DNA from: Spisula solida
Lineage: Eukaryota > Mollusca > Bivalvia > Venerida > Mactridae
Direction of reading: 5' to 3'
Length of the DNA: 64,000 nucleotides
Assembly: GCA_947247005.1 (NCBI GenBank)
Contig: OX365948.1
Span: forward strand, 12,141,455-12,205,454
In this document: positions 1-12,400 of the stretch, one piece after another
Layout: each line of letters begins with the position of its first letter
Position numbering within the stretch: position 1 is the first letter of the stretch
The notes under the pieces: generated by a model
What the model saw: only the letters and a program-made list of their open reading frames with translations
Told to the model about the DNA's origin: nothing
Databases searched by the model: none
Position numbers and translations under genes: made by a program

Positions 1-274
1 TCATTTTGTACAAGGTTTATACGTTTTGCTTTCTTTTCTAATCACATAGCCGATGTGCTATTCAACAACATTAAACAAAAAACAGACTGTTCATAAAATA
101 ATTAAACTAGTCAGGCGTTTTTTCCTGCAATCATATAGTGGAATTTCGAAGAAAAAGCCATCAACAAGTTTCACATGAACATTCTGTCCTTATCCCATGT
201 GGATATTACAATGTTCGAATGGTAGGGCACTATGTACCATGATGTTCCTGACGCATCGATCTTTTGTTTTACAG

Positions 275-428
275 TAGAAGTACAGTTACCATTACCTTCT
301 ATCAATACAGATACGAATCATATTCCACAAACGTTTTTCAACAACAGCGCATTACCTCAGCATATCCAATGTTTTTCTGATAAGCCTTGTTGTTTGCCGA
401 TCCCGTACCATGGCAACAAAGACTTACC
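275..428 (+). CDS. Module 1 exon a (start of domain A)
   Basis: Acceptor TTTTACAG before 275, donor GTAAGT after 428; phase 1 in, phase 2 out. It codes a segment ending in the C-x5-C-C-x2-P motif (CFSDKPCCLPIP) that opens domain A. It matches exon 8753-8972 but lacks that copy's 66-nt Ser/Thr-rich insertion. Confidence 0.85.
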
Positions 429-3400
429 GTAAGTACTTATTTGAATGTTTCCACAGTTATACGGATACCTTAAATCGGATTCAACTCAATGACTATGTCA
501 CAGTGATTGGGTATGTTACCTTGCCTGTATTGGGTCTGTTTTGTCAGTTTGTCCGTCAGTTGGCCAGGCTCTTTTTTATTTAGATACCAAGAGTGATAAC
601 CATAAATCGTCAAAACATGTTTCACAATCGACATACTCGATAAAGTACATCACCTTCATTTACGCCACATTTCATAATTTAAACAGCCTTGTAGCAAAAG
701 GTGCTGTGGGAGAGAACAATTGACCAAAACTAAATTGGTATAAACTAAACTAGAACCAATGTATCGTGACATCTGCTGTAGTACACGGTGATCACTCGTT
801 TTTTATCACCTCATCTACATCATTTCAGACCAATGCTTGGTTATCATGACAATGATTTGACAGTCTTACACGACCCGGATGTTGTAACTATTGGTTCTGG
901 GAGTGATTCTAAATCCCATGTTGCAGAAATATGTGTAGAAGGTAAAAGTGGCAAAGTTCATAGGATGTGCTTGCAGACAACAACAAATGGAACACAGGAA
1001 GGGTACTAGATATTCTATTATCTATTTAATAGACGTCTGCAATTTTTCTGCTGAATTTTTAAATATAATTGAGATATCTCCGGTCCAGCAACTAAACCAT
1101 GTTCCAAACGTAGCTTGAAATACGCAAAAGATAAATGTAATGGTACGTATATTGCGGCCAACTGAATAAGTCCATTATTGCTAGGGAAGTTATTAGTGAC
1201 GCTACAGAAATACACATGTTCGGTTCCACATCTAAAATAGATTAGAAAATTAAGAAAAACTATCAGTATCACACCAACCATGCATGGCGGAATGCATAAT
1301 TTTATTGTTATTTGGAAGTTTCAAACAATAAACATACACAAATGTAATCAAATTATTCGAGACGAAGAACACTGTGTGTCTTTTTACTGTGCATTGTCAA
1401 AGATTGCAGGCATTCATATTATGTTTTAAGAATTTTGATCTTTTGTCCAATTTTCTAAAGTTGTTTTTTAAACATAAAACATCTAAATAATGTATTTTTC
1501 AGGGTAAATCTAGATGAAATTTGTGTAGAAATCGAAGTGAAGCCTCCCGGTAAGTAGCGGTAACTAAACCAACAAAAACACAAGTTCCCTTAGCTTCACA
1601 GTCCAAACTGTGACTTAAACAAAATAGTGAAAAATTAATTACATTGCAAGAAAACATCTGACTGAAACTGAAATATTGTCATTAGTTCTACTGTCATATC
1701 TCTGTAGTTATCATAACACATGTCAAGCTATATGAAGTTGTTATTTTACTACACAACAGAATGTTATTTATGTGTTCTATTTATTTGCAGCTTCAAATCA
1801 GCAGCATCAAAATGTCGCTGTAAGTATATATTATATATATATAACGACTAGAAGTGTGTGCGGTAGAGGTATTCTATAAAAATGTTCTAGTTAAGGACAT
1901 TTCATAGGGTAGTTTATGCGCATAATTTTTGCGCATGTACTTTAAGGATTTAGTCAGCGTTTTTCACTAGATCGTCATGAAATTGATTATAATGTTTCTC
2001 ATGATGCCATCTATGTTTATTGTTAAAATGGGTCCTTTAGGGTAAACATTTAAGTCACTGAGTAAATAGTATGAATAGATGAAATAGAGGCTACATTTTC
2101 ATTCAATTTTCGGGAAATTAAAATGTATTACTTCTGTTATATGTACCCATTTATAATGAGTGTTTATATTACCTGGGACTTCTCTGATCCCCTTTTACTG
2201 ATATATAGAGAATAAATTATTAATCTCTTGACCAAAGGTGCGGAGATTATTCAGGTAAGCGATTCAGGGCCCATCTGTGTCCCTTTGCTGTCTGGAATTC
2301 GACTTCACGGCAAAATTGGGAAACGGGGAAGATATTTCATAATAGCACAAAACATAGCATGATTATTTATGTTTCAATTTTTTGATAATGTACACTTATA
2401 AACTAATCAACATTCTTAGCCAAATATAAATTATGACAAGATTAGAAATTATGGGAAACATATGTGCAAAATATACTAATTTTGCCTTTTTGCGCCATTT
2501 TACCGCAATTTTCATTGAAAAGAGACACAATTATGTCGTTACTGCACAAAAATAATCATCTAAACACGTCTATTTATTCTTAGTTTATATTCACTTTAGA
2601 TCCACGTATATGATATGCAAATATAAGCACTCTTCTGTTGTTAGAATATTTTCCGCGCAGATACTGTGTCTCTTTAACGCAATTTCACTGCCGTTTATAT
2701 GATAAAGGGAGACACTAATGACGTCATAGCGCAAAAAATAGTACAGCGACCTATCTTTTATATTTAATTTTTGGATAGAATACACTTTTATCAACAAATT
2801 AGTTGTAAAGATTATATTAGTTATTAGTATTTTTTGTCTTTTATGGAAGTCATTTTTCGAAAATTTTGAAATTCGTGTCTTGTCAAAAATTTGTGAATTT
2901 TCTATCACTACCAACAGTGTATAGGAATGTTTGATTAATATGTGTTTGTACATTAAACCCAAGGAAATGATTTTAATACGAAACAATATCGATTTTAATG
3001 CAAAAATGAATACATTGCGAAATATCAGGATTTGTGGTCATTTTTTTTAAATGTGATGTTGCAATTAATTAGTACCGCGACATATCTTTTTTATTTCAAA
3101 TATTGCTTCAGCGTATAATATACTGTAATTTTCCCAATTCGTTTTGCTTCATCATCGGATAAAATCTACCCTATGAAACGTCCTTAAGTTAGCACATGTC
3201 CATTCATTAATGTCACCGCTACAGTGTCTCTCTGTTCTTGCAAGTACAGATTGTAGGCCTGGGTTAGTTTATACTAATTTATGTTAAGTCGATTGTGAGA
3301 AAGGTATTTTCAACTTCTATGTATCACTCTCGACACCTCATTCCTGATGTTATCCATCGCCACGAGGGTATGAGAGAAGAGAAACCAGTTTCTTTTTTTT

Positions 3401-6400
3401 GCTGAGCGTCTACCAACAGGATTACTGGTACCATTTTTATTTCGTCTTTGGTATGACACGGCCAGGGATTGAACAAGGGACCTCCCGCACTCGGAGCGGA
3501 CGCTCAGCCACTAGGCTATCGAGGAGGCGGTTGATTTCTGAGTTGATTTGTAAATATCGAATGAATTATGAATGAAGTCGGCCGATCCCCCATAAAACTT
3601 ATAATCTTACCAACTGTACATTACTTTTACATAGCCAGGGCCACACTTTAAGAACAGTCTACCAGATGGTACAGAAGTCATGTGTAAACCTGACACAATG
3701 TGTCATGTGCCAGTCACCACGGAAACCACAGATGGCATTTGGTACGTTCCATTCAGATTATATATCTTTATGTTCATGAAGTTCAACCTCTTGAAGGAAG
3801 AGAAATAAACATGCATCAGACTGGTGGTAAATGAAATAAAGGTGGATAGAGTAAATTTATTATTATTCATATTATGGTTTATACTGAACATAAAATTATT
3901 AACTTTTGTTTTTCAGTGAACAAGTAACAACATGTTTACCAGGACAGACGGGCATACATGCATTGCAAACACAGAAAATAGATGATAAATGTGTCACCGA
4001 TGTAGTTGTTAAAGCCGCCAATCACGAAAATGTGAAAACAAATCTGTGCTTGTCAGCAGGGTATATTTATTGTTTATTTTAATTATTCTTGATATACTCT
4101 GAGGCATATACGAGTATAAGTTGTTCTTTTGCATTTGACAGTCCGGAACCATAACTCAGAAACGTTATTGAATGTTTTTATTAAAACTTAAAGATGGTCC
4201 CGCTGATTTATTGTTGAACATTGATACATCGTTCTTGGAACGAAACATTGCTTTTGGATTCGACTGACTGAATGTTTTAGGAAGGTATGTTAGCAATTGT
4301 AGTTGGGCATGAACGATAAAGTGTTTGTGAGTGACGGTGTCACTAATGGTATGGTTCTTGTGAGTAATTAAACACTGCATATGTATTCTGCATAGTTGTC
4401 TGTGACCAGTGATCAAGTTACAATTTAGATAAATAAAATAAATTATACCGCTACACGTTAATACGTTGTTGGCGATCTACTGAGGTGCGTAGTCGTATTT
4501 TATTTCCTGCAAGAATGACCAATTTATGGTAGGCTATAGCTTTAACCACTCGTGCACGTGTCACCCAAGTGCAAATTATAACTAATTCTTCAGGTCGAAT
4601 GGAGAAGAACTCAATCTTATTGTGAAATCAACACAAGACAGTGGTATGTTAATATTTCAACAATTGTAAAGTTAATTAAAGTTAATGAGGTACATTTGTA
4701 TTTAATTATTGATCTGTAATATTTTGATTATTTGAATCGTTACCCAATGCTCATCGGTCAGTCAGTAAAAAAATCTTGTTTTTCGACGATTAACTATTGT
4801 TGCGAGTTTGTATTCATGGTGTATAATGGATAAGTGTTTTATATGATTAAATGTTGTTGTCATGTTTTTGTTTAAATGAATAGCGGTCTGTTTAGTACAA
4901 TAATTCTGACCATCATTAAATAATATAAATCTTTCTAAAACTGTGTCTCAATAAATATATTTCGGTTCAGTATTTGTACATGGCTAAATACGTTCAATTA
5001 TTCTTATAGCCTTGTCTATACCGTAGTTAATCACTCTAGCGTGTTTTTCATAAAGTTTCTTCAATGTAGGGAATTTGTACAGAATTAGGACCCAAATTAC
5101 AAGATGTTTTTTATTTTTAGTATACATGTATGTATGTGCACATATTAATAAGGATTGAATGTGACTTTGATTCAGCTTTTGGACCATGCCGTGAACTGCA
5201 TTGTCAAAATGGAGGGACATGTCTGTCTATGAAACCTGGTAACCCGGCAGTGTGTAAATGTCCATCAAACTTGACTGGTACTGAATGTGAGGCAGGTATG
5301 TAGTCATAGTGTTATAATGATGTCGTAATACTAGTATGCCAACGCCATGAAATGACCGGACCATATAGTGTTACCCCATTCCGTGCTTTCGTCCTTCTGT
5401 CATTCAGTCATTCCGCTATCATTCAGTTTTCGTTAATTATCTCCGCCATGTGAGTAGGTGCTCATACTGCACTCAAATTAGTGCAAGTCAAATAGATTTC
5501 TGCGGGCAGATAATTTAGTTGTATTGTTTAGGATGTGTTTTTTTGCAGTTTGGATGCTAATCAAATTTATTCCGGTGTATGTTTAAATGTATATGTCCAA
5601 ATTATTCCAATATATGTAATGTCGGACAATACCGAATACTCTTACATAACTAACTATAGTATGTGACAGTAATTTCGAACTTTTTCACAACAAATGTCAT
5701 GATGAGATATAAATCGTATTCAGTTTAAACAAACAAATATCCTCTAATTGTTTGGTTGTGTTATGTGCTGACAAAATTCCAAATAATGAAAATTATTTAT
5801 CATGTATCAAAACCATGCTGTTGTTAATCTAGCAATGTGTTCTCTACGGGATGTAATCCATTGCCCACTATAGTTATCATTGACCAGGAAGCGCTTTGCT
5901 ATGCAACTGCAGACACCTGCTGTTTAGATACATGGGGCATGTTCGTAGCGTCTGTTCCGCACATGTGCGGGATGTTCTACTCCGAACAACTTACGAACAA
6001 AACGGAACTGTCCTGCACAGTGTGCCGAATGTTCTACCCCAAACACCTTACGAACAAAACGGAACAGAAAGTAAAATGTTTAAGACGACCAAAATTGTAG
6101 TTGCAGCCGTAATATTGGAGAAAAAATATTCATAATGATATATTTGAATGTGACTGTTTGCCCGCAATGCCCCATAATTGGAAAATAAATTTTATTATAT
6201 TCTATTTTATGACACAAGCGACCATTGTTCTTGCTGTAATCACGTGACTGTTCTGGCTGCACCACCTCGGTGGCGGGCACAGAAAGAACATGTTCCGAAC
6301 AGTGTTCCGGTTTGTTCGTAAGTGTGTTCCACCGTCCGGAATGTGCGAAACAGCGTTACGAATGCGCCCATGGTGCTAATTGCCTTGCGTCCACAGTGAA

Positions 6401-9400
6401 ATTTCGGATAGTTTTGCTTTCTTAGGTAAATAAACTATTGCAATGCGACAAAGACCGATGTTATCCGCATGGAATAATAGAATAAGTCTGGTTCACGATA
6501 TTCTTACAAAATGCCTCTTTTCTTTTTTTTGAAATCATAAACCATCGAGAACAGGTCACGTGCCCCTACATGGACTATTCTCTTTGAACTTTCCAATATA
6601 CCTCAGGTAATAAAGCGGCATAATGGCAATACACTCACAATTGATCCTGTCAAAAAATATTTATCTCCGATATATATTAGTTATGTCCCTTGGACTTGGA
6701 CAATATGCGCGTTTTCCAATTAGCAACCCGAGTAACCCGAGTAAAAAATTTGGGCATGCGCAGTCGAAAAGTTATATCAAGAACGTATCGAGTCGAGTTC
6801 AAAATGGCGATCAAAGGTCTAGCAATTATGGTGTTAGAAGAAATGTTTAACAGCGACAAGGAAGATGACATTATGACTGAAAACAACTGTATTATAATAA
6901 ACTGTCTGATATGTGCAACGAAACGCAATGTTCCCAAAGTTCAAAATTAAGGTTACAGATTAAACGCATGCCTCACGCTTTCCGCCATTTTGACTCTAGA
7001 GAACCCGCGAATGACTGGAGGTTACTTGGGTCGAGTAGGTTAGAGATTATACGCATGCGCACTGCGTTTACCCAACCCGTTCCTTTTACAACTCGTGTAA
7101 CCCGAGTTGGTTATTGACAAACGCTCTATGTGGTTTCCGCTCATGGTCAAGGTCATTTTAAATCGGAATTTTAAATACAGGCACATCATGCCCATATATC
7201 TAGGTCAAGTTTATATTTGTTCCTGGTTAAATAAATCTTAGCTGTATATTATACCCCTTGCACTTACAATTTCTAATGATTAATGGTTTCCGCTCAATAT
7301 CCCGGTCATGCATAGTCATTTTGAATTGGAATTCGGGGTCGTGATAATACACATGTCCAATTTTGAATTTGGTCTTGTTTAAATAATTCCGTTTTGACTT
7401 ATGTTTCTTGCAGTTATGGCATTGGGAGCATTTGTGTCGCTCAGAAAAAGAAAATATTAAGTCATAAAAGAACAAAAAATCAAGATTTTTTTCTATTACT
7501 TTTATTCAGTTTTATTGTTAAATATTTTATGAGTTTTGTTCATAAACTAAATAGTCTATGAGCATATACATCATGTGTTGCATGTTTTAAAAAATGAGTT
7601 CTATTAAAACAAAATTACTGGGAAATAGATTGTATAGAAATGCTCTTTGTGTGTTACACACTTCTTTTTCTGGTTACCCTTGACACAGTTGTAAGTCTTT
7701 TCATAGAAATTGGATCATGTGCATTAAAGCATTGCTTAAATGGTGGGCTGTGTAAATCATATACCAGTGTTCCGGCTGTCTGTGTGTGTCCTTCCCAGTT
7801 CACTGGAGATTCTTGCCAATCTGCCGTTCAAGGTAAGTAAATTATAATAATAATATCCAGTTTTTATTGTTTATTCTGACCATGGCAACGTTTATTTATT
7901 TGATGAAGTATGATATGCCTTATCTAATGTATATTGTATTGGTCCCTCTTCAAACGTTTCATAATTATTTTAAGAATAAGACAAGTCAGGAAAGTAATAA
8001 AACTCACAGTATTTTAAAACTAAGCGTTCCCTAAGTGAAGTTATCAACTATGTACAGTTAAACCTCTCCAGAGTAACCAGCCTTTGAACCACAACATCGT
8101 TTTAGCAACATCGACATTTTAGCCAGACGTTACTATCAATTTAACTTCTCTTCATATAAAAACAACCTGTTTAACAACTAAAGTATGTGCATCCTAGAAT
8201 ATACTTCTTAGAGAGGTTTTAATTTCTATCAATTCAAGCTTTTTATCTTCAAGGACAAACAGCTTGTCCCACAGTGCCATGCAGAAATGGTGGAATGTGT
8301 ATCAATGACAGCACTTCCTCTCGCAATGTGAAATGCGCATGTGCGGTTGGATTTACAGGCAGTATTTGTGATAAAGGTTTGTATTCTCCTCTACACGAAT
8401 GTCTCCTCCATATTCTATGCAATCACAGTTTGGATAATTTATTACACAAGTATCAAGTGGTAAGGGTGTCCAACTCGAGAATGCAGATTAGAAACAAGGC
8501 AGCAATATACTAAATACTTTAAAATAGAAACGGATATAGCTCCTTTGCTTGATTGACCCTTAACGTGTAAGTTATCGGACTGGTTGCCCAGTATCAAGAT
8601 GTGAGTATGTAGTTTCTATACTTCTCAAATACTGTCAGTGTGTCAGTGGGACTTTGAACCCTAATGATTACTCATATGTTTTAAGTGTTGCTGAAGTATT
8701 ACTAATGTGTATAACTATATATAATGTAACATATCGTCGTGTTGTGTTACAGTTGAAGTACAGTTACCGTTACCTGTTCTCACTGATACCACAACAGATG
8801 ATCCTACAGCGTCCAGCCATAACCACACACGTCCAGCAACATCATATAATACAGATACCAATCACATTCCCCAAACATTTTTCAACAACAGCGCATTACC
8901 ACAGTATATCCAATGTTTTTCTGGCAAACCTTGTTGTTTACCCATCCCGTACAATGGAAACAAAGACTTGCCGTAAGTACCGAGAATGTTTCCATAGTTA
9001 CACATGTACAAACATTCAATGGATGTTATTTATTGTGCTAGAGTTAAATACTATTTGTTCTAATGAGCGGTCTGTGGTTTTTAAGATACAGTCAGTACAA
9101 CTGACAGCATCTATGATTTACTCCAAGATGGAGGATCAAACAACATCCTCTACATTGGTCCTAAAAGTTTATGGAACTGCTTAATGATGTATTTGATTTG
9201 CAAAAAATACAATATAAATTAACTATGCTGCAACTGAATCCTATTGCTTTATGAATGAATCGAACTGTTGATAATGTAGTGGAAGACCGTCTTTTTACAA
9301 TGCTGGCTAGGTGTCTGTATTCGATCTGTGTTCATGTCAAAGGCGAAATAAAAATGGTGCCAGTAATTCCTTTTCTTTACATTTTGCATTAAAAATGGAA

Positions 9401-12400
9401 AAGTCATTCTTCGATGAATACCATAAGGAGTGATGTGTCGAGGGTAATTAATAATATTGTAGAGCTTGTGTCATAATTGACCAAAATAAAATTAGTATAA
9501 ACCAATCATATTGTCAATAGCTGTGACTTCACATTCTCTAATGGTACATACAATACATATTAGGCTATATAAGGGGACAGACAGTATCTATTATTGCAGA
9601 CCAATGATTGGTTACCATGACGACGATTTGAGAGTTTTACAAGATCATGATGTTGTTACAATGGGTTCTGAGAGTGATTCTAAATCTCAAGTTGTTGAAA
9701 TATGTGTAGAAGGTAAAACTGGTAAAGTTCATAGGATGTGCTTGCAGACAACAACAAATGGAACACAGGAAGGGTACTAAATATTTTATCATCTATTTCA
9801 TTGATGTCTTCTTCTTTATCTGCTTATTTTTTAAACAAAAGGAGATATATCCAGTCCTGCTCCCAGTTAATAGTTTCATATTGTGTGGACATTTTGCAAC
9901 TAAACCCAAAAAGATTCTATTAAGTCGGACAGGGAAGGCAGCAGTCAACTTATCGACACAGAAAACATAAAAAACTTACAAGGCACAATGCCTAGCACAT
10001 AATCGAACGAGAAAATGAACTGCCCAAGTCCCAGCTGTCGAAAAGCTGAATGAACTAGCTACAGCAATCAAAAAGCTGAATGCCCTAGCTGAATGACATA
10101 GTTTCAACAGTAAAACAGCTAAGTAAAATACCAAGTTTTAGTTGCCTGAAGTCTAAAACTCAACTTGGAATAAACAATTTACTAGTAATATTATTTAAAT
10201 ATTCATTGCTAGGAAAGTTATCAGTGACACTACAGAAATATACACTCTCGGTTCTACATAAAAATGATTTGCAAATAGTCAGTGACTTTGTAAAAAATCT
10301 ATAAATAGCCTCCAAACAATACTTAATTCCATACAGAATTTAATTTGAATGATATTTGACAGTTTCGAACAATAATCTTGAATCATTGGAGACAAAGAAC
10401 TTGCGGTGTTGTTACCGTCGATTGTTACAATGTATTATGTTAAAAAATGTGCACCATTTGCTAAAGTTTGTTACTTTATGGTATACAAACAGTTTGATAT
10501 AAAAATATAATTCATTTATTTATTGCAGGGTAAATTTAGACGAAATATGTGTAGAAATTGAAGTGAAGCCACCTTGTAAGTACTGGTATCAGTTATCAGT
10601 TGTATCAGTTCTAAATGTGACATTTCTATTGTATAAAGATACAATTTCCTAAATAAAATTGATTTAAATTTTGTGATCACAATGATAAATATCTACAATT
10701 ACAAAAGATAACTGACTAAAAATACAGCATTGTCACTATTTCTAGCCATTCTGACTGTCTTATACCTGTACTAAACATAACAATTATCTTAATATCGCCA
10801 TTTGTTATTTTACTACACAAACCAAATGTAAGAAACTTTGCTATGTTCTATCTATTTGTAGCTTCCAATCAGCAGCATCAACATGTCCCTGTAAGTATAT
10901 AACCATATAGCTCATGACTAAAAATGAGTATGAGCAAATGGGGAATTCTATAAAAATGTTCCTAAATCAGTGTCCTTCCATATACTCGTATTAATGTAAT
11001 TGGCACATTGTCTGGTCTTGCAAATATAGATTACATTCTCCAAATGCTCTTAATTATCTGCTCTTCTCAACAATATATGTTGTTAATAGCGCAGTAAGCC
11101 TTTTCGGAAAGGAAGCATTTTCAATTGGTGTTACCAATTAGAAGGATATGTACACGTAGTAACTGTTGTTCTTGAGTGGTATTTAGAGGCTTTAGAGTAT
11201 ATTAAATTTTTGTCAAATATAGACTAGAATAAGATACAAATGATGTTTAAATATAAAATGCCATTGTGAAATAACGTTTTCCTATAAAACGTCTGTCTTG
11301 CCAAGTGTACCTTTCTATAGTTGCTTTACATTGTTTACATAGCCAGGGCCTCACTTTATGAACAGTCTACCAGATGGTACAGAAGTCATTTGTAAACCAA
11401 ACACAATGTGCCATATACCAGTCACCACGGGAACCACTGATGGCATTTGGTAAGTTGCATTCAGGTTATATTTATTGATGTTTTAGGTCACAGGAAGTCC
11501 AGGAAGTCCATCATCTGCAAAAAAGGAGAAATAAAAATAAATCAGATTATTTGTAAAAGACTTTAGGGTGTATGGCGGAAACTATTATACTTCAAATGGT
11601 TTATACTGAACATAATGTACATAAAATATTTAACTTTGTTTTCAGTGAACAAGTGAACTCGTGCTCACCAGGACAGTCGTATGTACATGCATTACAAACA
11701 CAGAAAGTAGATGAGCAATGTATTACTGATGTTGTTGTTAAAGCCGCAAACCATGAAAATGAGAAAACAAATATCTGCTTATCAGCAGGGTAAATAATTG
11801 TTTCTTTTTTATTTAAAACAAATGTTAGTTTCTATTTGTGGCTTGTTTTGGTATATTTATAAGTCAGAACGATGTTCAATACAACTATAATAATGAGAAA
11901 TACTTTATTTTAGGAGAAAACTTAGATTCAAATCTTCCATAATATCGTCGCCAATGAATAATTCATATTCAAAGGAAATAGTCTCGTAAATGGTATTTTG
12001 GTCCATATGAAGATTCACAATATCATTTGGGATATTTAAAAGGGTTGAAAGGATATGAAAAAATGAGGGACACTCGAATCTGATCTGTAATTAAAATTTA
12101 ATTACGAGTTACTAGTATAGCTAATAATATATTACACCACCAATTTAGGTCGCATGGAGAAGAACTCAATCTGGTTGTAAAAGCAACACACAACAATGGT
12201 ATGCTATATTTATCTTAAACTGGTTGGCACGTAATATTGAGACCATTCTTTAAAACCATTACTGATCATCTATCTTACGATCTGCACGAAGATGTCAGAT
12301 TGAAATAAATGTGATGTTTCTGATAACTGTGCATGGTTGAATATACTGTTCGTATTTATCCATATGGTAAAAACATTATGGTCAACTAGCGATATAATAC

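Noticed and set aside
8654..9184. 176-codon ORF across exon a'
   Set aside because: Frame differs from the duplicated exon, and the ORF includes intron sequence on both sides.
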